A stretch of 64,000 nt of DNA from Bacteroidota bacterium (GTDB taxonomy: Bacteria > Bacteroidota > Bacteroidia > UBA4408): assembly GCA_016721765.1 (NCBI GenBank), contig JADKHO010000002.1:806001-870000 (forward strand). The letters run 5' to 3'. Positions 28,269 to 34,956 of the stretch are shown here, one piece after another. Under the pieces are notes generated by a model, which saw only the letters and a list, made by a program, of their open reading frames with translations, ran no database searches and had not been told where the DNA came from. The translations under genes and the position numbers were made by a program. Each line of letters opens with the position of its first letter. Position 1 is the stretch's first letter.

Positions 28269-29315
28269 TTAAATCAACTTCACACTAGTTTCCGATTTCT
28301 CAAGCATTCTTCCAATGGGTTGAAGTTCCATTTGATTTGGCAACTTACTTTTCAGCAAAGCTTTAAAATCGGCAACAGCATCCGGCGCAACCGCCACCAA
28401 TAAACCCCCACTCGTTTGCGGATCACAGAGTGTTATAAACTCCAAACCATCCATACCACTTACTTTATCTTTATAGGAATTCAGATTGCGAGTGGTATTG
28501 TCCGGAAAACAAAACTGATTGATGTAAAATTCAATCCCTTCAATTAAAGGAACCTTAGTATTGTCAAGCTCTGCAGATAAATTACTTCCTTCGCACATTT
28601 CAATTAAATGCCCCAGCAAACCAAATCCGGTTACATCCGTTAAAGCATGCACTCCTTCAAGCTTTCCTAATTCCGCACCAATGCTGTTCAACTCAGTCAT
28701 GGTATCCACAAATCGCTTGTAATCGCCATCTCTCAATAAACCACGTTTCATAGCGGTTCCCAATATCCCAATACCAATAGGCTTTGTAAGAAATAGTAAA
28801 TCACCTGCCTGTGCTGTGCTGTTCTTTTTTAAATTTTTGATGGGCACTTTTCCACTAACCGCAAGTCCAAAAATTGGCTCCAAACTATCAATGCTATGCC
28901 CGCCGGCCAATGGAATTCCCGCCTGTCGGCATATTTCTCTGCTGCCTTCCAATACTTTTGCTGCAAGTTCAGGATTAATTTTCTCTACCGGCCAACCCAG
29001 TATAGCTATTGCCAGCAAAGGGGTTCCGCCCATGGCATACACATCGCTTATTGCATTTGCCGAAGCTATTCTTCCAAAATCGAAAGCATCGTCGACAATC
29101 GGCATAAAAAAATCAGTCGTGCTTATTAAAGCCGTGCCATCACCCAAATCCAATACTGCTGCATCGTCGCGTTCATGATTGCCAACCAGTAAATCCTTAA
29201 AATTCAATGGAGATTCATTGTTTTTTAAGATAGTTTCCAACACCGATGGCGCAATTTTACAACCACAGCCTGCGCCATGACTAAATTGTGTGAGCTTAAT
29301 TTTCTCTTCTCCCAT
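28269..29315 (-). CDS. selD: Selenide, water dikinase
   Basis: A 348-residue enzyme making selenophosphate from selenide and ATP. The N-terminal glycine-rich loop HGAGCGCK carries Cys17 and Lys20, at the same numbers as the catalytic pair of the E. coli enzyme. Other family landmarks are RDDAAVL, STTDFFMPIVDD, ANAISDVYAMGG and GGHSIDSLEP. Cys rather than selenocysteine is encoded at 17. It lies 121 bases downstream of mnmH on the same strand, so the selenophosphate most likely serves tRNA 2-selenouridine formation. No selA or selB is seen in the window. Confidence 0.96.
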   Translation of the reverse strand: MGEEKIKLTQFSHGAGCGCKIAPSVLETILKNNESPLNFKDLLVGNHERDDAAVLDLGDGTALISTTDFFMPIVDDAFDFGRIASANAISDVYAMGGTPLLAIAILGWPVEKINPELAAKVLEGSREICRQAGIPLAGGHSIDSLEPIFGLAVSGKVPIKNLKKNSTAQAGDLLFLTKPIGIGILGTAMKRGLLRDGDYKRFVDTMTELNSIGAELGKLEGVHALTDVTGFGLLGHLIEMCEGSNLSAELDNTKVPLIEGIEFYINQFCFPDNTTRNLNSYKDKVSGMDGLEFITLCDPQTSGGLLVAVAPDAVADFKALLKSKLPNQMELQPIGRMLEKSETSVKLI

Positions 29316-29328
29316 TTGCTGCTTTGTT

Positions 29329-29403
29329 GATTAGCTGATTGCCTGATTAGCCGATTAGCCGATTAAAAACTATGTGAAAACTATGTTACTATGTTACTAT
29401 GTG
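29329..29403. repeat. Two short 8-bp-period tandem arrays
   Basis: 29329-29368 is five octamers of the type GATTAGCC (GATTAGCT, GATTGCCT, GATTAGCC, GATTAGCC, GATTAAAA). 29369-29403 is four copies of ACTATGTK with one AAA insertion. They fill most of the 121 bases between selD and mnmH. Confidence 0.85.
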
Positions 29404-29436
29404 TTTAAAAAAACCACCCCAAATAATTCCAATTAA

Positions 29437-30465
29437 TCAGCTTGTGATTTCTCTTTGATCTAAAATAGCTTGCACCAAATCCGCATAACCTTCATGCGGA
29501 ATATCAACATAAGCAATAGTTTCAGGTGCTCGTTGTGTCATTCCATAAGCATAAAAATCATCATAATACTCCAACATCATTTTAGCCCAAATCTCCATTT
29601 CATTGTTGTGTAAGGCTTCAATTGCTTGTTTCATGCGCAAGTTGCCTAACTTTTTTTCAAGCTTTCGAGTAGTCTCTTCTAAAATTTCTTTTGAAAAAGT
29701 GCCGTATTCCGTAAGTATTCGCTTCACACGCAAGTCATTAGGAACAAGCATTTCAACCACCTTGGCAGCGCGCATCTGAGCATATATTGCATCCGGAATT
29801 TTATTTTTACCAATGAGTCGACTCTCGTTTTCCAACCAAATAATTTTGGCTGCATCAAAATGCTGCAGTTCCCAAAACAATTCATTTTCAAATTGCTCAT
29901 TGCTGGGTTGCGATTCCTGACCAATGCCGCCAAAAGCTGAGCCTCTGTGATGTGCAATTGCTTCCAAATCAATTATTTGTTCGCCACAATTTTTTAGGTG
30001 ATGCAACATTTCAGTTTTACCAGAACCGGTTTTACCGCCCAAAATCCGGTATTTCCTTTGCGCTTCAAAACTTTGCAAGGCATGTGTCCTGTAGCTTTTG
30101 TAACCTCCTTTTAATAAATGTACTGTAAATCCCGCAGTAGTAAAAAGCCAAGCCATAATGTTGCTGCGCATCCCTCCTCTCCAACAATAAACCGAAATTG
30201 AATTATTGATTGCGATTGTTTTAGCTTTCGAAATATAGTCGGCAAACTTTCCCCCCACCAATTCAAATCCTTTTTGAACCGCTTCTCTATTGCCTTTTTG
30301 TTTATAAATTGTTCCAACAATTGCCCGCTCCTCGTTGTTAAGTAGAGGCAAATTTATGGCGCCGGGTATATGCCCTTGCTCAAACTCCCCTTCACTCCTC
30401 ACATCCATAAGCACAGCCTGCTTTAATGAATTGAGATAAATTGGCAGTTCTTGGGGAAAAATCAT
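29437..30465 (-). CDS. mnmH: tRNA 2-selenouridine synthase
   Basis: A 342-residue two-domain protein. The N-terminal rhodanese domain has DVRSEGEFEQGHIPGA and the active-site VYCWRGGMRS (Cys94, equivalent to Cys97 of E. coli MnmH/SelU). The C-terminal P-loop domain has GGKTGSGKT (Walker A, residues 144-151) and GSAFGGIG. It converts 2-thiouridine at the tRNA wobble position to 2-selenouridine, through a geranylated intermediate, using selenophosphate from SelD. It is the upstream gene of the mnmH-selD pair, and together they form a complete selenium-for-tRNA module. Confidence 0.95.
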   Translation of the reverse strand: MIFPQELPIYLNSLKQAVLMDVRSEGEFEQGHIPGAINLPLLNNEERAIVGTIYKQKGNREAVQKGFELVGGKFADYISKAKTIAINNSISVYCWRGGMRSNIMAWLFTTAGFTVHLLKGGYKSYRTHALQSFEAQRKYRILGGKTGSGKTEMLHHLKNCGEQIIDLEAIAHHRGSAFGGIGQESQPSNEQFENELFWELQHFDAAKIIWLENESRLIGKNKIPDAIYAQMRAAKVVEMLVPNDLRVKRILTEYGTFSKEILEETTRKLEKKLGNLRMKQAIEALHNNEMEIWAKMMLEYYDDFYAYGMTQRAPETIAYVDIPHEGYADLVQAILDQREITS

Positions 30466-30487
30466 AATTTATTTTTGCTAAAAATAG

Positions 30488-30495
30488 TAATTTTG
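30488..30495 (+). promoter_or_regulatory. -7 element TAATTTTG
   Basis: Exact TAnnTTTG match 15 bases before the ATG of the sterol-desaturase-type gene at 30511. The nearest TTTG (30474-30477) is too close to be a standard -33 box. Confidence 0.5.
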
Positions 30496-30510
30496 CACCG
30501 CTAAAATTTT

Positions 30511-31413
30511 ATGATCGAAGAATTCAAAGAATCCTTGCTCATCTTTATTACTACTCCGGTATATATTATCCTTATCGGGATAGAAATGCTCATGAGCAGC
30601 ATTCACAACAAAAAGCTCTACGCCACAAAAGATACATTCACCAACGTGTATCTGATGACACTCAATTTTTTATTGGATGTTTTGTTCCGCGGAATTTGCC
30701 TATTTGTGCTCAATTATTTTTTTACCTTTCATTTTTTCGCAATCTCTAATACCCTACTCTATTGGTTTTTATTACTAATATTTCAAGACATCGCCTTTTA
30801 TTTCCAACACCGTGTCGACCACTTTTCGCGCATCTTTTGGGCGGTTCACGTAACGCATCATTCTTCCGATTACTTTAACCTTACTACAGGTTTTCGCAGT
30901 TCGGTGTTTCAACCGCTTTATCGCTTTATTTATTTTATACCGCTTTCGCTGATGGGATTTAAAGGCATGGACATCATGCTGATGTATTCCATTACGCAGA
31001 TTTATGGAATTTTAATCCATACACAATACATTGATAAATTAGGATTCTTGGAATATTTTATGGCAACGCCTTCGCATCACCGCGTGCACCATGCCAGCAA
31101 CATTAAATATTTGGATAAAAATATGGGTATGGTATTTATAGTGTGGGATAAATTATTTGGCACTTTTCAAGCCGAAGACAACAGCGATGAAGCCATGAAA
31201 TTTGGACTCACCAAAAAATTAGAACAACCACACCATCCGGTGGACATAGTGTTTCACGAGTGGAAAGCCCTTAAAAACGACCTCAGCAAAGATATTCCGC
31301 TAAAAACTAAAATTGCTTACCTCATTAATCCTCCGGGCTGGAGCCATGATGGTAGCAGTAAAACTTCTAAACAATTAAGAGAAGAACTTAAAAACTCGAA
31401 ACCCGCGAAATGA
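30511..31413 (+). CDS. Sterol desaturase / fatty acid hydroxylase superfamily membrane protein
   Basis: A 300-residue membrane protein with four to five hydrophobic segments and the histidine clusters of the diiron hydroxylase superfamily: HRVDH, then HVTHHSS, and HHRVHHASN near residue 190. The eight-plus His ligands suggest an active diiron hydroxylase or desaturase acting on a lipid in the inner membrane. Substrate is unknown: related bacterial enzymes work on carotenoids, ether lipids, sterol-like lipids or fatty acids. The stop overlaps the next start (ATGA), so expression is coupled to the TIGR02757 gene. Confidence 0.88.
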   Translation: MIEEFKESLLIFITTPVYIILIGIEMLMSSIHNKKLYATKDTFTNVYLMTLNFLLDVLFRGICLFVLNYFFTFHFFAISNTLLYWFLLLIFQDIAFYFQHRVDHFSRIFWAVHVTHHSSDYFNLTTGFRSSVFQPLYRFIYFIPLSLMGFKGMDIMLMYSITQIYGILIHTQYIDKLGFLEYFMATPSHHRVHHASNIKYLDKNMGMVFIVWDKLFGTFQAEDNSDEAMKFGLTKKLEQPHHPVDIVFHEWKALKNDLSKDIPLKTKIAYLINPPGWSHDGSSKTSKQLREELKNSKPAK

Positions 31414-32192
31414 AGCTTTCGCGAACCGACCTCCACCAATTTCTAGAAGAAAAATACGAGCAATACAACCGCATTGATTTTATTGATAGTGATCCCATTT
31501 CGATTCCACATGGTTTTACAAAAAAAGAAGACATCGAAATTTCAGGATTTCTAGTGGCCACTATTGCTTGGGGGCAGCGCACTACCATCATCAACAACGG
31601 AAAAAAAATGATGCAGTTGATGGATAATAGTCCGCATGAATTTATCTTGAATTTTTCTGAATCGAAAAAGAGCTATTCCACTTTTAAAAAATTTGTGCAC
31701 CGCACTTTTAATGGGGAGGATATGCTTTATTTTATTTTGGCAATACAGCACATTTACAAAAATCATAAAGGTTTAGAAGCTGCATTTACAAAAGGATTTC
31801 ACAAAAGTGAACCCGATTTAAAAAATGCCATTATTCATTTTCGAAATACTTTTTTTTCATTGCCGCATCCATCACGTGCGCAAAAACATGTATCCAATCC
31901 GGCCGAAAATTCTGCTGCCAAACGCATCAATATGTATTTGCGCTGGATGGTACGAAACGATAAAAAAGGAGTTGATTTTGGATTGTGGCAAAATATTCCG
32001 GCTGCTGTTTTATCCTGTCCTTTAGATGTGCATTCCGGAAATGTGGCGCGCAAGCTCGGTATACTTCTGCGCAAGCAAAACGATTGGAAAGCAACTGCCG
32101 AACTCACCACTGCTTTAAAAACATTTGATGCAAAAGACCCGGTTAAATTTGACTTTGCACTATTTGGATTAGGAGTATTTGAAGGGTTTTAA
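31410..32192 (+). CDS. TIGR02757 family protein
   Basis: A 260-residue soluble protein recognised by SGFLVATIAWGQRTTI, the central LYFILAIQHIYKNH, the AAKRINMYLRWMVR segment and SCPLDVHSGNVARKLG, all typical of the TIGR02757 (DUF2400) family. The fold resembles helix-hairpin-helix DNA glycosylases: the RINMYLRWMVR-x-D and DVHSG arrangement echoes the catalytic region of that superfamily, but activity is unproven. It overlaps the hydroxylase gene by four bases. Confidence 0.88.
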   Translation: MKLSRTDLHQFLEEKYEQYNRIDFIDSDPISIPHGFTKKEDIEISGFLVATIAWGQRTTIINNGKKMMQLMDNSPHEFILNFSESKKSYSTFKKFVHRTFNGEDMLYFILAIQHIYKNHKGLEAAFTKGFHKSEPDLKNAIIHFRNTFFSLPHPSRAQKHVSNPAENSAAKRINMYLRWMVRNDKKGVDFGLWQNIPAAVLSCPLDVHSGNVARKLGILLRKQNDWKATAELTTALKTFDAKDPVKFDFALFGLGVFEGF

Positions 32193-32238
32193 AAATATAT
32201 TGCTTGTTTTCATCCTGAAATAAAGCTGATTTTTTTTG

Positions 32239-32246
32239 TAAATTTG
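32239..32246 (+). promoter_or_regulatory. -7 element TAAATTTG of the MntA/HepT operon
   Basis: Exact TAnnTTTG match only seven bases before the ATG at 32254, implying a very short or absent leader. A TTTTTTT-G run lies immediately upstream, but no clear -33 box. Confidence 0.5.
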
Positions 32247-32253
32247 TATCGCT

Positions 32254-32544
32254 ATGAACAAAGAAATAATTCTGCAAACCATTAAAAATGAAAAAACTTT
32301 TATCCAAAAGCATTTTGGGGTAAGAGAGATTGCATTATTTGGATCATATGCCAGAGGGGAAGAGAAAGTAAATAGTGACGTAGATATTTTAGTATCGCTT
32401 ACTAAACCTTCGTATAATCTGTTAATGGGATTAAATTTGTTTCTTGAAAATAAATTAAATTCGAAAATTGAGCTCGTTCGTCAAGGTCCACATATATCCA
32501 AACAATTTATGGAGTTCATTCAGCACGATTTAATTTATGTATGA
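32254..32544 (+). CDS. mntA: MntA-like minimal nucleotidyltransferase (antitoxin)
   Basis: A 96-residue protein with the minimal nucleotidyltransferase motif G-S-x10-D-x-D (Gly30, Ser31, Asp42, Asp44). In the characterised type VII pair, MntA adds AMP groups to a tyrosine of its partner HepT and thereby blocks it. The stop region overlaps the next gene's start by eight bases, and the two proteins match the usual MntA-HepT order and sizes. The active-site acidic residues are intact, so the antitoxin is probably functional. Phage defence or plasmid maintenance are suggested roles for such pairs. Confidence 0.85.
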   Translation: MNKEIILQTIKNEKTFIQKHFGVREIALFGSYARGEEKVNSDVDILVSLTKPSYNLLMGLNLFLENKLNSKIELVRQGPHISKQFMEFIQHDLIYV

Positions 32545-32896
32545 TCGTTACAAATACTCCATAGAAACAATTTTAACGCATTTAAATGTATGCGAAAAAA
32601 GATTCTCGGAAATTCAAACTGCCCACGATTTTGTAGCTTCGGAATATGGGACAATATTGCTAGATGCAATCGCTACTCGTTTGCAAGCAATTGGTGAAAA
32701 TTGTAAAAAAATCGTACAAATAAATCCAAACATTCAAGAAAAATATCCTGAAATAGAATGGGAAAAGATTATTCGGTTTCGGGATTTCATTTCACATCAC
32801 TACGAAAAATTGGATTATGAAATCATTTTCGAAATTTGCGTTACTGATCTACCCGATTTAAAAAATGTAATTGCTACAGAGCTTACTCAAATTTAA
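32537..32896 (+). CDS. hepT: HepT-like ribonuclease toxin (DUF86, HEPN)
   Basis: A 119-residue all-helical HEPN protein. The catalytic R-x4-H-x-Y motif is present (Arg82, His87, Tyr89 in RDFISHHY); the tyrosine is the one that the antitoxin modifies in the characterised system. HEPN toxins of this group cleave RNA when freed from the antitoxin. It overlaps mntA by eight bases. The rhodanese gene follows four bases after its stop and might be co-transcribed by chance. Confidence 0.85.
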   Translation: MYDRYKYSIETILTHLNVCEKRFSEIQTAHDFVASEYGTILLDAIATRLQAIGENCKKIVQINPNIQEKYPEIEWEKIIRFRDFISHHYEKLDYEIIFEICVTDLPDLKNVIATELTQI

Positions 32897-32900
32897 CATC

Positions 32901-33218
32901 ATGAAAGAAAAAACCGTTAGCGAATTAAAAAAAATGAAAGACGAAAATCAGGATTTTCAACTGATTGATGTCCGCGAAGCACATGAATTCGATATTGCAC
33001 AAATAGGTGGTGAACTTATTCCTATGGGAGATGTAATGGACAATGTGGACCGCATTGCAAAAGACAAACCCGTTATTATTCACTGCCGAAGTGGAGCCCG
33101 CTCGGCAGCCATAGTTCAGGCTTTAGAAACGCAACATGGTTTTACCAACCTCTATAATTTAAAAGGCGGAATTCTTGCTTGGGCTAATGAAATTGATACT
33201 TCTATGAATAAGTATTGA
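32901..33218 (+). CDS. Single-domain rhodanese-like protein
   Basis: A 105-residue protein starting at the ATG at 32901; an in-frame upstream start at 32871 would overlap hepT and lacks any advantage. IDVREAHEFDIAQIGG and the active-site loop IHCRSGARSA (catalytic Cys) are typical of single-domain rhodaneses, which carry persulfide sulfur. No signal peptide. It could supply sulfur for tRNA thiolation or detoxification, but its context (toxin-antitoxin pair upstream, DedA downstream) gives no hint. Confidence 0.9.
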   Translation: MKEKTVSELKKMKDENQDFQLIDVREAHEFDIAQIGGELIPMGDVMDNVDRIAKDKPVIIHCRSGARSAAIVQALETQHGFTNLYNLKGGILAWANEIDTSMNKY

Positions 33219-33323
33219 GTAGTGAGATTTGAGTAGTGAGATTTGAGTAGTGAGATTTGAGTAGTGAGTACAAAGTACAAAGATTAAGGATTAAGGATTA
33301 AGGATTTGGGATTTGGGATTTGG
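33217..33323. repeat. Intergenic tandem array with a strict 7-bp period
   Basis: Starting inside the rhodanese stop codon: three and a half copies of the 14-mer GAGTAGTGAGATTT (33217-33268), two TACAAAG (33269-33282), three ATTAAGG (33283-33303), then nearly three ATTTGGG (33304-33323). Every unit is 7 bp or twice 7 bp, so the period is kept while the sequence changes. Confidence 0.9.
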
Positions 33324-33404
33324 TAATTAGGATTGTTGCTTTGGGATTTGGGAAATGTAAATTTTGGTTTTGATTATTAATAAATATTTGAAATAAATAA
33401 AACA

Positions 33405-34037
33405 GTGATAGAACTTTTTAAACACATCCTCCACCTTGACTTTGAGTGGCTTTTCGCGAACTACAATACTTCTGTTTACCTCATTTTATTTTTAGTAATT
33501 TTTATAGAAACCGGATTAGTGGTGATGCCTTTCTTGCCGGGCGATTCATTATTGTTTACTGCAGGGCTTTTTGCACGATTGGGATACTTAAACATTTCTT
33601 ATCTGATGTTTCTATTATTTGCAGCGGCTGTAATTGGCGACAATACCAATTATTGGGTGGGTCGTAAAATTGGCCTACGCATGCTGCAATTAAAATTGCG
33701 CGGTAAAAATTTAGTAAAACAGGAATACCTCGATAAGACGCACAGCTTTTATGAAAAGCATGGACCTAAAACTATCATCATGGCGCGCTTTGTACCCATT
33801 GTTCGCACCTTCGCCCCTTTCGTTGCCGGCGTGGCTGAAATGAACTATAAAAAGTTTTTATCCTTTGATATTTTAGGCGGGGCTATTTGGATTTTTAGCT
33901 TGCTCTTTGCCGGTTACTTTTTAGGCGAAATTCCTTGGATTCGTAAAAATATTGAATTGGTTGCGCTTGGAATAATTTTCGTTTCCATACTGCCCATTCT
34001 TATTGAATTTGCGAAAGCTAAATTGGCTAAAAAATAA
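33405..34037 (+). CDS. DedA family membrane protein
   Basis: A 210-residue inner-membrane protein with GTG start. Signatures of the DedA (SNARE-associated/VTT) family are FIETGLVVMPFLPGDSLLF, GDNTNYWVGRKIG and the amphipathic HGPKTIIMARFVPIVRTFAPFVAG, with the conserved Glu, Arg and Pro residues intact. Recent work on this family shows roles in flipping polyprenyl phosphates or phospholipids. Four hydrophobic segments are seen. The gene lies after the 7-bp repeat array and 43 bases before aroE. Confidence 0.92.
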   Translation: MIELFKHILHLDFEWLFANYNTSVYLILFLVIFIETGLVVMPFLPGDSLLFTAGLFARLGYLNISYLMFLLFAAAVIGDNTNYWVGRKIGLRMLQLKLRGKNLVKQEYLDKTHSFYEKHGPKTIIMARFVPIVRTFAPFVAGVAEMNYKKFLSFDILGGAIWIFSLLFAGYFLGEIPWIRKNIELVALGIIFVSILPILIEFAKAKLAKK

Positions 34038-34080
34038 GTGTTCCCGTTTTACCGCATCCATAATCTAGCTTACGCAATCA

Positions 34081-34854
34081 ATGAATAAAGTATATGGCAT
34101 AATCGGTTTCCCTCTGGCTCATTCATTCTCGCAGCGTTACTTTTCTGAAAAATTCGTTAAGGAAGGTTGGAACAACTGCAGCTATAAAGTATTTCCATTA
34201 AATGCTATTTCAGAATTCGAATCGCTTATTAAAAGTGAGCCCAATTTGTTAGGGCTGAGTGTTACCATTCCTTATAAAGAATCGGTGATTCCGTATTTGG
34301 ATGAACTGGATGCATCCGCAAAAAAAGTAGGTGCTGTGAATAGTATTCAAATTATCCGAAATGGTAATGCAACTCCCAAATTAATTGGCTTTAACACCGA
34401 TGTGTTTGGATTTTCAAATGCCTTAAAACCATTTCTAAAAAATAATCACCAACGTGCATTAATACTCGGAACAGGTGGTGCAGCAAAGGCGGTGGCTGCT
34501 GTTTTAAAAGAATTGGGTATCGATTTTTATTATGTATCACGAAACGGTATGATCAAAGATATGCCCATAAAAGCGCCCGTTTTTAACTACGATGAATTAA
34601 ATGAAAACCATTTTAAAGCCTGTCATTTAATTGTGAATAGCAGTCCGGTTGGGATGTCTCCAAACGAATCGCAAGCCCCTTTTATTCCATACAGCTACAT
34701 TACACCTGAACATTTGCTTTTTGATTTGATTTATAATCCCAACGAAACCATCTTCCTCCGCAAAGGAAAAGAGCAGGGTGCGCTTACCCAAAATGGGCTC
34801 ACCATGCTGTATTTACAAGCAGAGGAATCTTGGAAAATTTGGAATAAAGAGTAG
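34081..34854 (+). CDS. aroE: Shikimate dehydrogenase
   Basis: A 257-residue enzyme that reduces 3-dehydroshikimate to shikimate with NADPH. GFPLAHSFSQ binds shikimate, SVTIPYKE carries the catalytic lysine, NTD the catalytic Asp, GTGGAAKAV is the NADP-binding loop, and the end NGLTMLYLQAEESWKIW is the family's closing motif. Length fits the short form of bacterial AroE. A four-copy 9-bp repeat follows the stop. Confidence 0.95.
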   Translation: MNKVYGIIGFPLAHSFSQRYFSEKFVKEGWNNCSYKVFPLNAISEFESLIKSEPNLLGLSVTIPYKESVIPYLDELDASAKKVGAVNSIQIIRNGNATPKLIGFNTDVFGFSNALKPFLKNNHQRALILGTGGAAKAVAAVLKELGIDFYYVSRNGMIKDMPIKAPVFNYDELNENHFKACHLIVNSSPVGMSPNESQAPFIPYSYITPEHLLFDLIYNPNETIFLRKGKEQGALTQNGLTMLYLQAEESWKIWNKE

Positions 34855-34869
34855 CCATACACTATTTTA

Positions 34870-34905
34870 AATCCGCTCCAATCCGCACAATCCGCTTAAT
34901 CCGCG
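34870..34905. repeat. Four tandem copies of a 9-10-bp unit beginning AATCCGC
   Basis: AATCCGCTCC, AATCCGCAC, AATCCGCTT, AATCCGCG in a row between aroE and uvrB. Confidence 0.85.
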
Positions 34906-34944
34906 TTCTATTTAAAAACTACCTAAATTTCCCCATCAAAGCCT

Positions 34945-34952
34945 TAACTTTG
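34945..34952 (+). promoter_or_regulatory. -7 element TAACTTTG of uvrB
   Basis: Exact TAnnTTTG match ending four bases before the uvrB ATG at 34957, so the transcript would be nearly leaderless. Confidence 0.5.
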
Positions 34953-34956
34953 CAAA

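Noticed and set aside
28816..29178. Plus-strand open frame of 120 codons within selD
   Set aside because: Antisense to conserved SelD motifs; composition is that of a shadow frame.
28269..29315. SelD as a selenoprotein with an internal TGA
   Set aside because: The reading frame has Cys at position 17 and no in-frame TGA.
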